This document shows, piece after piece, positions 1-8,301 of a stretch of DNA of 64,000 nucleotides. The notes below the pieces were generated by a model. That model had not been told where the DNA came from and made no database searches. It saw only the letters and a list, made by a program, of their open reading frames with translations. The stretch is from Chitinophagales bacterium (GTDB lineage Bacteria; Bacteroidota; Bacteroidia; Chitinophagales; UBA10324). The position numbers were made by a program, and so were the translations under genes. Each line of letters starts with the position of its first letter. Within the stretch, counting starts at the first letter, position 1. The stretch spans positions 39,258 through 103,257 of the forward strand of contig JACDDS010000015.1 of NCBI GenBank assembly GCA_013816805.1, written 5' to 3'.

Positions 1-824
1 TCTACATCCAGTTGTTTTTGTAATTTCTCATAGTGTTTTTTTACGAACTCCTCAAAGTGCTCCTGAATTATTTTAATTGCCAGCGGTGTAGTTTCCTGGT
101 CTTTTTTTCGTTCGAGCTGTAACAACAAGCACTCTCTCAGATCGCGGGCACCTGTACCCGGAGGATCAAATTGCTGGATAATTTTAAGCACTGAACTCAG
201 TTCCTCTTCTGTAGCAGTTACATTTTGTGAAAATGCAAGATCATCTACCATTGCATCGAGCGGCCTTCTTAAATATCCGTCTTCATCAATGCTGCCAATA
301 AGATACTCACCCAAATGATAAAAGTGATCGTCAAGATCTTCCATCCCCAATTGTTCTTCCAGGTATTCATGGTAGCTCCTTGAAACAGGCACAGGTAATA
401 CCCGCTTATCGTCCTGCTCCGGATAATTTTCATCCCGCATCTTATATTCTGCCACTTCATCCTCGTCCATATAGTCGGCGAGATCAACATCATTATCAGC
501 AGAAAAATCATCTTCATCATTTGACTCTATATCTTCTATTTCTTTTTCATCGGCAGCTACTTCTTTTTCATCTTCTGTTTTTTCTGCTTCGGTTTTTTCT
601 TTCGCACTTTCATTTTCTGCTGCTGTTTCTTCCTCATTTATAACTGTAGCTTCTTCTTCCTCCTCATCTCCTGTAAGCCCCTCTTCCAGGGCAGGATTAG
701 CCTCCAGCTCGTCCTTAATTCGCTCCTGTAATGCATCTGCCGGTACCTGCAATAATTTAATAAGCTGAATCTGCTGTGGTGACAGCTTCTGCAACATCTT
801 TTGAAATTGTCCCTGCTTCAGCAT
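1..824 (-). CDS. rpoN: RNA polymerase sigma-54 factor, N-terminal part
   Basis: This is the first 274 codons of sigma-54; the gene continues beyond base 1, so the DNA-binding domain and RpoN box are not visible. Translation from 824 starts MLKQGQFQKMLQ and continues with the glutamine- and leucine-rich Region I (about residues 1–48) that contacts enhancer-binding ATPases. Residues about 50–125 are a very acidic linker (Region II), longer than in most homologues. The core-binding region follows, from about residue 150 (SYHEYLEEQLG) and through the FDPPGTGARDL segment. An in-frame stop lies seven codons upstream of this ATG, which fixes the start. The protein directs core polymerase to –24/–12 promoters. 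The divergent asnS start lies 200 bases away, so the two genes probably share the promoter region between them. Confidence 0.95.
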   Translation of the reverse strand, partial: MLKQGQFQKMLQKLSPQQIQLIKLLQVPADALQERIKDELEANPALEEGLTGDEEEEEATVINEEETAAENESAKEKTEAEKTEDEKEVAADEKEIEDIESNDEDDFSADNDVDLADYMDEDEVAEYKMRDENYPEQDDKRVLPVPVSRSYHEYLEEQLGMEDLDDHFYHLGEYLIGSIDEDGYLRRPLDAMVDDLAFSQNVTATEEELSSVLKIIQQFDPPGTGARDLRECLLLQLERKKDQETTPLAIKIIQEHFEEFVKKHYEKLQKQLDV

Positions 825-1023
825 TTCTATGGCAAGCTTCTGTTAAAAAATTTCCGTAAAGATAACGTTCAATCACATGACAGCGAAAGTTTTCTCGGAC
901 AGCAAGCAAAAATTAATAGCTATTTTCGGGCTTCATTTTTTTAAAATTTATCTCTGATTAAGACATACATAATAACGCCAATGTGGATTATTGTGCTTGA
1001 AAAATTTAGTGACTTTTTATTCT

Positions 1024-2547
1024 ATGAATACAGTTTCAATAAAGGATGTTTACAATCACGAAAATGAAATCATAACGCTTTCGGGATGGGTTTCCAATAA
1101 ACGTTCAGGGAAAGGCCTCTACTTTATAATTCTGCGTGATGGCAGCGGATTTTGCCAATGTGTGGTAGATGAAAAAAAAGTAGGAGCAGAATTTTTTTTA
1201 AATACGGGTAAGCTAACAATGGAAAGTTCTTGCAAAATAACCGGGAAAGTGGTAAAGGATGACCGGCAGATTGGGGGTTACGAGGTACAGGCCGATTCTG
1301 TTGAAATTATCAGCATTGCGGAGGAATACCCGATTTCAAAAAAAGAACATGGCGTTGATTTTTTAATGGATAACCGCCATCTCTGGCTTCGCTCACAAAG
1401 GCAATGGGCAATAATGCGCATTCGCAATTCAATAATCCTGGCAATACATAGTTTTTTTAAACAGGAAAATTTCATACAAACGGATGCTCCTATTTTCACG
1501 GGTAATGCCGTTGAAGGGACCAGCACTTTATTCGAAACGGATTTTTATGGTGCACCCGCTTATCTTTCACAGTCGGGGCAGCTATATGGAGAAGCGATGG
1601 CAATGGCTTTTGGAAAGATTTATACGTTTGGTCCCACTTTTCGTGCAGAAAAATCGAAGACCAGAAGGCACCTTTCTGAATTCTGGATGATTGAGCCGGA
1701 AATGGCCTTCTATGATCTTGATATGAATATGGATCTGATTGAGGCGTTTATAAAATACATTGTCAGGCAGCTTTTGTCCGAATGTAAAAATGAATTTGAA
1801 ATAATAGAACGTGATATCCATGTTCTGGAAAGTACCGTGAATAAAAAATTTCCAAGACTTACTTATGATGAAACGGTACAAATTATAAAGGGACAGCAAA
1901 ATGCAAATGGTAAAAACTCAATAGGCTCACTTGAAGATGATTTAAATAAAGTGAATGCTCGTATCAATGAAGTGCAGAATAGTCTAAGTGATATTGATTC
2001 CAGGCTGAAAAATACTTCAATGAAAAAAGGTGAAATTACTTTCAACCAAAATAAAACCGATCAGCTGAGAAATGAATTAAAAGATCTTGAAGAGGATGCC
2101 CGGAACATTCCGCTATGGATGGAAAGCGCGAAAAATTTTGAATACGGCAACGACCTTGGCGGAAGTGATGAGACAGTGATTACGAGGCTTTTTGATGTGC
2201 CTGTAATGGTATATAACTGGCCGCATGCCGTAAAGGCTTTTTATCTTAAAAGGGATGCGGATCCCCGGTGGGCAAAAGGTGTTGATTTACTGGCCCCTGA
2301 AGGATATGGTGAAATTGTTGGTGGAGGAGAGCGGGAAACGGATATTAATTTGCTGAAGGAAAAAATAATTGAGCATAAATTACCGATGCAGGCTTTTGAA
2401 TGGTATCTTGATTTACGCCGCTACGGATCAGTGCCGCATTCCGGTTTTGGTCTTGGATTGGAGAGACTGGTTGCCTGGGTTTGCAAGCTACCGCATGTAA
2501 GGGAAACCATCCCTTTTCCAAGAATGTACGGGCGGCTTGAACCCTGA
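1024..2547 (+). CDS. asnS: Asparagine–tRNA ligase with coiled-coil insertion
   Basis: This cytoplasmic class IIb synthetase charges tRNA-Asn with asparagine. The N-terminal OB-fold anticodon-binding domain covers about residues 10–110. Class II motif 2 has FRAE at 206–209, followed by the RRHLSEFWMIEPE block. Motif 3 (GFGLGLERLVAWV) begins at about 474, and the protein ends RMYGRLEP as is typical. I start at 1024 (MNTVSIKDVYNHE), not at the in-frame ATG at 991, because the extra eleven residues do not look like the family. Between about residues 290 and 371 is a hydrophilic, heptad-like segment rich in Lys, Glu, Asn and Leu. It makes the protein 507 residues long, against about 465 for a compact AsnRS. 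The catalytic motifs are intact, so I expect an active enzyme. Confidence 0.95.
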   Translation: MNTVSIKDVYNHENEIITLSGWVSNKRSGKGLYFIILRDGSGFCQCVVDEKKVGAEFFLNTGKLTMESSCKITGKVVKDDRQIGGYEVQADSVEIISIAEEYPISKKEHGVDFLMDNRHLWLRSQRQWAIMRIRNSIILAIHSFFKQENFIQTDAPIFTGNAVEGTSTLFETDFYGAPAYLSQSGQLYGEAMAMAFGKIYTFGPTFRAEKSKTRRHLSEFWMIEPEMAFYDLDMNMDLIEAFIKYIVRQLLSECKNEFEIIERDIHVLESTVNKKFPRLTYDETVQIIKGQQNANGKNSIGSLEDDLNKVNARINEVQNSLSDIDSRLKNTSMKKGEITFNQNKTDQLRNELKDLEEDARNIPLWMESAKNFEYGNDLGGSDETVITRLFDVPVMVYNWPHAVKAFYLKRDADPRWAKGVDLLAPEGYGEIVGGGERETDINLLKEKIIEHKLPMQAFEWYLDLRRYGSVPHSGFGLGLERLVAWVCKLPHVRETIPFPRMYGRLEP

Positions 2548-2618
2548 TTATTTAGAGGATTATTGTTTTAATCTTACCAACGTAAATATAGGTTCCGGTA
2601 CCTAATCTGATTTTTTAA

Positions 2619-3740
2619 ATGCCTTTGACAGATTCCGTTAAGCCATATTGGGCGAACCTCGATGCTTTACGCTTCATAGCTTTTATGGGTGTATTTATGG
2701 CACATGTGTATAGCTTATCAATATCCGAAATGCGTGTACCGGCATGGATGGCAGGAATTAAGGAATGGTCTCAGGCAGGAGGCCTGGGATTAAATTTTTT
2801 ATTTGTATTGTCAGGCTTTCTTATCACCTATTTATTGCTTCTGGAAGAAAAAGTAAAAGGCATTTTTCACATCCGCAACTATTTTATCCGGCGTACGCTT
2901 CGGATCTGGCCACTTTACTTCCTGGTAGTTGCTGCATCATTTTTACTATTGCCGCCTGTGTTAAATGCGCTGGGTAAATCTTATGCGGAAACCGCAAATC
3001 CGTGGTATTATATTTTATTTATCAGCAATTTTTATATCCTCAGTTACGGCTATCCGTATTCTCCTCTGCTTGCCATCCTGTGGTCACTCGCAGTGGAAGA
3101 ACAGTTTTATTTGATATGGCCGTGGCTGATGAAGGGCTTTAAGAATTTCAGACGGGCGCTCTTTGTTTTGCTGCTCATCATTTCTGTTCTCTTCCGATGG
3201 ATTCATGAAGGTGACAGTAAGATTCTATTCTTCCATACACTAAGTCTTTTGGGTGATTTTGCAGTAGGAGGGTTGCTGGCAGAGATGGTTATACTTAAAA
3301 ATAAATTCTTCGTGAAATTGACAGCAATATCAACTCTTAAAATTTTAACTGGTTACATAATAATTGCACTTATGATTATTTTTTACCGGCAGATCTTTCA
3401 TTTTGGACTAGCAATCATTTTTGAGAGGTTATTGTTCGCATTGGCATTTTCCTTTATAATATTCGAACAGACTTTTTGTGTGAACCGCATATTCAATGCA
3501 GCATCCATTCCATTCATCGCATGGCTTGGCAGCATTTCCTATGGACTATATTGCTTTCATGAGCTGGCAATACTTTTGGCAAAAAATTTATTAGCTCATC
3601 TCCACTTACTCTATAAGCCAACGGGCCATTTTCTGTTTTTACCTGCCTTTGCATTTGTTATCCTTTTGCCCCTTGCAATAATTAGTTATTATGTCTATGA
3701 AAACAGATTTCTAAATCTAAAAAAGCGGTTTGAACTTTAG
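2619..3740 (+). CDS. Acyltransferase family 3 membrane protein (OafA/YrhL-like)
   Basis: A 373-residue polytopic inner-membrane protein of the acyltransferase-3 family, which moves acyl groups (often acetyl) onto surface sugars or lipids. The family signature is visible near the N terminus (LDALRFIAFMGVFMAHVYSL), with the conserved Arg and the His on the first membrane segment. The middle of the protein has WSLAVEEQFYLIWPW, with the conserved Glu. About ten hydrophobic segments run to the C terminus. It has no C-terminal SGNH domain, so it is the short form. It lies alone between asnS and a convergent heme A synthase gene. The substrate cannot be deduced: no polysaccharide genes are nearby. 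Confidence 0.9.
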   Translation: MPLTDSVKPYWANLDALRFIAFMGVFMAHVYSLSISEMRVPAWMAGIKEWSQAGGLGLNFLFVLSGFLITYLLLLEEKVKGIFHIRNYFIRRTLRIWPLYFLVVAASFLLLPPVLNALGKSYAETANPWYYILFISNFYILSYGYPYSPLLAILWSLAVEEQFYLIWPWLMKGFKNFRRALFVLLLIISVLFRWIHEGDSKILFFHTLSLLGDFAVGGLLAEMVILKNKFFVKLTAISTLKILTGYIIIALMIIFYRQIFHFGLAIIFERLLFALAFSFIIFEQTFCVNRIFNAASIPFIAWLGSISYGLYCFHELAILLAKNLLAHLHLLYKPTGHFLFLPAFAFVILLPLAIISYYVYENRFLNLKKRFEL

Positions 3741-3816
3741 TGAGAAAATCAGGTTCAAAGCTATCAGAATCTTATTCATGAATTTGATCATTTAAACTGT
3801 TCATATTAATTCAGAT

Positions 3817-4908
3817 TTAGCCATTGCTGTTTGTTACCTGAAAAGCTTTTGCTTTTGTTGACGATAAGGGAATATAAAACTTCTTTGCAGACAGGCAATA
3901 ATTCATATAAACGGAAGCAGTAAGCAACAGCAGCGCAACAATCTGGTGGACCTCAGCAGTAAATACAGGGATCTTTCCAAGCGAATTCCATAGCGTTAAT
4001 ATGCCTAAAGTGATTTGAATAACTACTAAGATAAGCATGGTAATTGCTCCGGGCATCAGGGATGAATGCACTCTTTTTTTTCTGCAGGCATAATAGAAAG
4101 AGCCTATTGCCAAACCTATAAAAAGGCCGAGAGAGCGATGAATAACCTGGATCATCGCCACGCTGGAAAATAAATTAGCTGCCGCAGGTGAATGAATAAA
4201 TAATCCATCAGGGATCCACTTATCTCCAAACTTTGGAAAGGTGGGATAAAAAAGAGCGGCATGGTTTCCTGCCATTAGCCCTCCGTAAAAAATTTGCACG
4301 AAGAGCAGGCCCGTAATCAGGTAGGAAAATTTTTTTAAGGAAGGTGGTTGATAATCTTGAACTGACTGCCCTATGGTTTCAAGTGCTACCCAAAACAGGT
4401 AACAATAGAGGACAAGAGCAAGAACCAGGTGGGCACTAAGGTCAACAGCATTTACGCTGGGTTTATCAGTTAACCCGCTGCTCACCATTATCCAGCCAAG
4501 TAAACCCTGGAGAGCACCAAGCATAAAGGCAATAAGCGCTTTGATAAGCAGTTGCCTGCTGATCATTTTTTTAAACAGAAAATAGACAATAGGAAAAACA
4601 AAAACAATAATGAATAGCCGTGCCCAAAGGCGGTGCAAATATTCCCAGAAAAATATTGCCTTGAAGCTGATCAGGGTCATGCTGCTGTTCATAATTTTGA
4701 ACTGCGGAGTTTGCCTGTACAAATCGAAAGCATGATCCCACGCCTGCTGGTTCTGCGGTGGTAGGGTGCCCATTATCAGGTCCCATTGTGTAATGGATAA
4801 TCCGGATCCGGTGAGCCTGGTAATACCACCCAGCAATACCTGGACGAATATCATAAATACTCCAATTAACAGCCAGATACCAACAACTCGTCGCGATTTT
4901 TTATCCAT
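3817..4908 (-). CDS. ctaA: Heme A synthase, COX15/CtaA family
   Basis: This membrane enzyme oxidises the C8 methyl of heme O to the formyl group of heme A, for aa3-type cytochrome oxidases. The 363-residue protein has about eight membrane helices. Family signatures are the N-terminal GGITRLTGSGLSITQW loop, a histidine on the helix reading FWEYLHRLWAR, a second after SAHLVLALVLY, and the pair IHRSLGLFIG and VHQIVALLLL in the second half; these are likely heme-binding histidines. A –7-like TAATTTTG lies just upstream on this strand (4925–4932). No oxidase or heme O synthase gene is next to it in the window, so the pathway is split across loci. Confidence 0.93.
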   Translation of the reverse strand: MDKKSRRVVGIWLLIGVFMIFVQVLLGGITRLTGSGLSITQWDLIMGTLPPQNQQAWDHAFDLYRQTPQFKIMNSSMTLISFKAIFFWEYLHRLWARLFIIVFVFPIVYFLFKKMISRQLLIKALIAFMLGALQGLLGWIMVSSGLTDKPSVNAVDLSAHLVLALVLYCYLFWVALETIGQSVQDYQPPSLKKFSYLITGLLFVQIFYGGLMAGNHAALFYPTFPKFGDKWIPDGLFIHSPAAANLFSSVAMIQVIHRSLGLFIGLAIGSFYYACRKKRVHSSLMPGAITMLILVVIQITLGILTLWNSLGKIPVFTAEVHQIVALLLLTASVYMNYCLSAKKFYIPLSSTKAKAFQVTNSNG

Positions 4909-4924
4909 GAAATAATTGCTGAAG

Positions 4925-4932
4925 CAAAATTA
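4925..4932 (-). promoter_or_regulatory. –7-like box upstream of heme A synthase
   Basis: Read on the minus strand the site is TAATTTTG, an exact match to the Bacteroidota –7 consensus TAnnTTTG, 17 bases before the ctaA start. No clear –33 TTG was found at the right distance, so confidence is moderate. Confidence 0.4.
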
Positions 4933-5175
4933 GGAAAGAATCTTTTGCCTGTGGGCTGGTTCCTGATCTTCATTGGAAGTACAACCTGTATGAAAGTTGC
5001 AAAGGCTATAAAAGTGAAAAATCCTAAAAAGAAAAAACTAAGTAAAGAATTTTTATAGGGGTATATGCGATCGGAGGATTGTTTTTCACGAAAACAAAGT
5101 TTAATAATTAATCTGAATTTAATGGCTGAACCGATCGGTATAAATGCCTTCAGCTCATTTCATTCTTCTGCTGAA

Positions 5176-5204
5176 TTGCTCTCCTGGTTTTTATTTTATT
5201 TTTG
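5176..5204 (+). promoter_or_regulatory. Promoter of murF-alr
   Basis: TTG at 5176–5178 and TATTTTTG at 5197–5204 are 18 bases apart and match the Bacteroidota sigma pattern. Transcription would start near 5211, leaving a short leader of about 18 bases before the ATG at 5229. Confidence 0.6.
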
Positions 5205-5228
5205 AAACCTATACTATATCGTTAAAAA

Positions 5229-7751
5229 ATGGAAAAGGGCTATAAGCCGGAGCAGTTGGCAAATATCGTTAAGGGAAAATTGATTCAGCGATTTTCCTCC
5301 GCCATTATTGAACATATTGTACTCGATAGCCGTAAGCTTATTTATCCTGCCCAATCGGTATTTTTTGCATTGAAAGGTGCGCGCCGGGACGGCCACCAAT
5401 TTATCACTGACTTATATGATCGGGGTGTCAAAACATTTATTGTGAATGACATTCCTGAAAATGATTTATCGGAAGCAAACTTCATAAAGGTAAAAGATAC
5501 GGTGCAGGCGCTGCAATTGTTAGTTGCTTTTCATCGTAAAAGCTTTAACATTCCTGTAATTGGAATTACAGGAAGCAATGGAAAAACGATTGTTAAAGAA
5601 TGGCTGTATCAGTTGCTTCAGCCTGATTTCAGTATATGCAGAAGCCCCCGGAGTTATAACTCTCAGACAGGAGTCCCTCTTTCGGTATGGCAGCTAAGTG
5701 ATTTTCATGATCTGGCAATTTTTGAAGCAGGTATTTCACAACCAGATGAAATGGGAAATCTTCAGAAAATCATCGCGCCAACCATAGGTATCTTCACCAA
5801 TATAGGTAAGGCTCACAGTGAGGGTTTTTTAAATATTCGCCATAAGATCAATGAAAAGCTTAAGCTCTTTGCACACACAGAGGTCATTATTTTCCGGCGT
5901 GATTACCTGGACATTAATGAATGCATTCTAACTGTGAAAGCACAAATGAAAAGGGCTGATCCTGATTTCGAAGGCTTCCATACATTCTGCTGGAGCATGG
6001 AAAATCCGGAGGCGGATGTTTGTATAAAATCAATTGAAAAAAAACCATCGCACACTTACATTCAGCTTGAACACAATGGTGCGCATTTCATTTTCAGCAT
6101 ACCTTTTATTGATGATGCTTCCATTGAAAACGCTATTCACTGCTGGTTGGTGCTGCGGTTTATGAAGATTGATCCGGAGATAATAGCACAGCGTATGCCC
6201 GGGCTTAACCGGGTTGCCATGCGTTTAGAAATGAATGATGCCATCAACAATTGTTCTTTAATTAATGATTCTTATAATTCTGATATCAACTCGTTAACCA
6301 TCGCGCTTGATTTTTTAAGCCAGCAAAAACAGCATCCCCATAAGACACTGATTCTGTCTGATATACTGCAAAGTGGATTGAGTGATGAAAAATTGTACCG
6401 CGATGTGGCTAACCTGATGAGCTCAAAAGGAGTAACGCGGTTTATTGGTATTGGCCCTGCCATTTCACGACAGCACCAGCTGTTTGTAATAAACGATAAT
6501 ATTTCCGCCTCGTTTTTTTTATCTACTGAGGAATTTTTGAAATCTTTTTCAGGTGACCAATATCATGATGAGACCATTTTATTAAAAGGCGCCCGCAAAT
6601 TTGAGTTTGAACAGATCAGTAAATATCTTATTCAAAAGGCCCATGAAACCATTCTTGAAGTAGACCTCAATGCCTTACTGCATAATCTTACTGTTTTTCA
6701 GTCGCAGCTTGGTTCCCAGACAAAGATTATGGTGATGGTAAAAGCATTTTCTTATGGCAGCGGAAGCTTTGAAATTGCAAATGCATTGCAGTTCCATAAA
6801 ATAGATTATCTGGCCGTAGCTTATTCTGATGAAGGAATTGAGTTGAGGAAGGCGGGTATTAACCTGCCCATTATGATTATGAATCCTGAACAGCAAAGTT
6901 TCGAGGGAATTATTCAATATCATCTCGAGCCTGAGCTGTACAGCTTGCGGCTGTTAAAGCAATTTCAGCAAACTATAGCCTTTTCGTCAAAACCATTTCC
7001 GGAAGGGTATCCAGTTCACCTGGAGCTGGAAACGGGAATGAATCGTTTGGGAATCGGAGCTGAGAACGTTGAAGAATTGCTGCAGCTGTTAACAGCAAAT
7101 AAAAGCTTACGTGTTAAATCTGTGTTCACCCATCTTGCAGGCAGTGAAGATCCGCTGCTTGATGAATTTTCCCGAATTCAAATCAATCGCTTTCAAAAAT
7201 TAAGTGAAAAAATAGTGCGGCAATTACCCTATCCGGTATTACGGCATGTACTTAATTCAGCAGGTATAATTCGTTTTCCGGAAGCTCATTTTGATATGGT
7301 GCGGCTAGGAATCGGATTATATGGAATTGATTCAACAAATAAAATCCAGCACCAGCTCAGGAACGTAAGCACTCTGAAAACAACCATTTCACAAATAAAA
7401 AAGATTCGGGCTGAAGAAACGGTTGGGTATGGAAGAAAAGGGATGGCGCTTACAGATTTAATGGTTGCCACGGTAGGGATCGGTTATGCCGATGGCTTAT
7501 CGAGAAACTTAAGTATAGGGAAAGGTAAGATGATGGTTCGTGGAGTGTTGACACCAATAATAGGGAACATCAATATGGATATGGCAATGATTGATATTAC
7601 CGCGGTGCCGGAGGCAGAAGAGGGAGATGAGGTGATTGTATTCGGGGATATGCTTCCCGTGCAAAAGCTGGCGGAATGGGCTGGCACCATTCCCTATGAA
7701 GTGCTGAGTACTATTTCCCGAAGAGTAAAAAGGGTGTATTTCCAGGAATAG
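5229..7751 (+). CDS. murF-alr: Bifunctional MurF ligase / alanine racemase
   Basis: This 840-residue fusion covers two steps of peptidoglycan precursor synthesis. The N-terminal half (about 1–465) is UDP-MurNAc-tripeptide:D-Ala-D-Ala ligase, with the Mur-ligase P-loop GSNGKT at 115–120 and a NDSYNSD motif in the central/C-terminal domain. The C-terminal half (about 475–840) is PLP-dependent alanine racemase, with the PLP lysine K505 in VMVKAFSYGSG and the likely catalytic tyrosine Y734 in VGYGRKG. The same polypeptide therefore makes D-Ala and adds D-Ala-D-Ala. This fusion is well known in Bacteroidota and is not a local oddity. The gene stands alone with its own promoter and terminator. Confidence 0.95.
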   Translation: MEKGYKPEQLANIVKGKLIQRFSSAIIEHIVLDSRKLIYPAQSVFFALKGARRDGHQFITDLYDRGVKTFIVNDIPENDLSEANFIKVKDTVQALQLLVAFHRKSFNIPVIGITGSNGKTIVKEWLYQLLQPDFSICRSPRSYNSQTGVPLSVWQLSDFHDLAIFEAGISQPDEMGNLQKIIAPTIGIFTNIGKAHSEGFLNIRHKINEKLKLFAHTEVIIFRRDYLDINECILTVKAQMKRADPDFEGFHTFCWSMENPEADVCIKSIEKKPSHTYIQLEHNGAHFIFSIPFIDDASIENAIHCWLVLRFMKIDPEIIAQRMPGLNRVAMRLEMNDAINNCSLINDSYNSDINSLTIALDFLSQQKQHPHKTLILSDILQSGLSDEKLYRDVANLMSSKGVTRFIGIGPAISRQHQLFVINDNISASFFLSTEEFLKSFSGDQYHDETILLKGARKFEFEQISKYLIQKAHETILEVDLNALLHNLTVFQSQLGSQTKIMVMVKAFSYGSGSFEIANALQFHKIDYLAVAYSDEGIELRKAGINLPIMIMNPEQQSFEGIIQYHLEPELYSLRLLKQFQQTIAFSSKPFPEGYPVHLELETGMNRLGIGAENVEELLQLLTANKSLRVKSVFTHLAGSEDPLLDEFSRIQINRFQKLSEKIVRQLPYPVLRHVLNSAGIIRFPEAHFDMVRLGIGLYGIDSTNKIQHQLRNVSTLKTTISQIKKIRAEETVGYGRKGMALTDLMVATVGIGYADGLSRNLSIGKGKMMVRGVLTPIIGNINMDMAMIDITAVPEAEEGDEVIVFGDMLPVQKLAEWAGTIPYEVLSTISRRVKRVYFQE

Positions 7752-7755
7752 TTTT

Positions 7756-7777
7756 AAGCTGATCCGCCAGCTTTTTT
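7756..7777 (+). terminator. Terminator of murF-alr
   Basis: A stem AAGCTG/CAGCTT (7756–7761 with 7768–7773) with a six-base loop runs into a T-tract, five bases after the murF-alr stop. Confidence 0.6.
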
Positions 7778-7859
7778 CAATATACAGGTTATTATATAGG
7801 AATTCTTTGGTATGATTTCTGCCAAAATTGAAGTGTTTTCATAATCAAAAATTAAATCT

Positions 7860-8291
7860 ATGAATGCAGCAATAGATGCTAAGAAAATAGTTCAGGCAAT
7901 TGTAATATGCTACCTGGTGGTTTTAACTTCTGCCATTTCATTTGCCCAGGAAAACCCATTGCCAACGCCGCCTGCTACACCTACGTTAGATAAGCAGGAT
8001 TCATGGCAATCTTTTACTTTAGAATTGAAAGATAAGTATCAAAAAATAAGCAATGAAGTGGCCGACATCAGGAAGCAGGCCACAGAAAAGAAAATTGATT
8101 CGCCTTCACTTAATGACGCTTTATCTGATTTTGATGAAGCCGCCAAAAATTTTGAACAGCAAATCGGGCAGGAAAGCAGTATTACAGCTGATAGAAGAAG
8201 CTCTTTTAAAAGTGATGTAAGTAATCAGTGGGATAAGGTAAATACTGCGTATAATAAAGTAAGGGAAGAATGGGATAAGGTTAACAAATAA
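7860..8291 (+). CDS. Secreted helical protein of unknown function
   Basis: A 143-residue protein that I cannot assign to a named family. It begins with a basic, then hydrophobic signal peptide (about residues 1–29, ending AISFAQ), a proline-rich linker (NPLPTPPATPT), and then a charged, Lys/Glu/Asp-rich segment that looks mostly helical. There is no membrane anchor after the signal peptide and no cysteine in the mature part, so a soluble periplasmic protein is likely. It converges on the TlpA-like gene, eight bases away. Start and composition are convincing; the function is open. Confidence 0.7.
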   Translation: MNAAIDAKKIVQAIVICYLVVLTSAISFAQENPLPTPPATPTLDKQDSWQSFTLELKDKYQKISNEVADIRKQATEKKIDSPSLNDALSDFDEAAKNFEQQIGQESSITADRRSSFKSDVSNQWDKVNTAYNKVREEWDKVNK

Positions 8292-8301
8292 TTTTTTGTT
8301 A
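8282..8301. terminator. Weak bidirectional terminator between convergent genes
   Basis: The inverted repeat TAACAAA/TTTGTTA overlaps both stop codons. T-runs on one strand and A-runs on the other would let it serve both genes, but the stem is AT-rich and weak. Confidence 0.4.

Larger units (their letters stand above)
4909..5228. other. Intergenic region with two divergent promoter-like sites
   Basis: This 320-base gap separates divergent ctaA and murF-alr. It holds the minus-strand –7-like site of ctaA and the plus-strand promoter of murF-alr, listed separately. A 22-codon basic reading frame starts at 4990, but nothing supports it as a gene. I see no RNA gene or repeat. Confidence 0.6.

Noticed and set aside
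380..643. His/Leu-rich plus-strand frame opposite rpoN
   Set aside because: It mirrors the acidic repeat codons of the sigma factor and has no family look.
4990..5058. 22-codon lysine-rich frame
   Set aside because: No promoter, no known family, chance length in AT-rich DNA.
5229..7751. MurF–alanine racemase fusion as a novelty
   Set aside because: A known feature of Bacteroidota.
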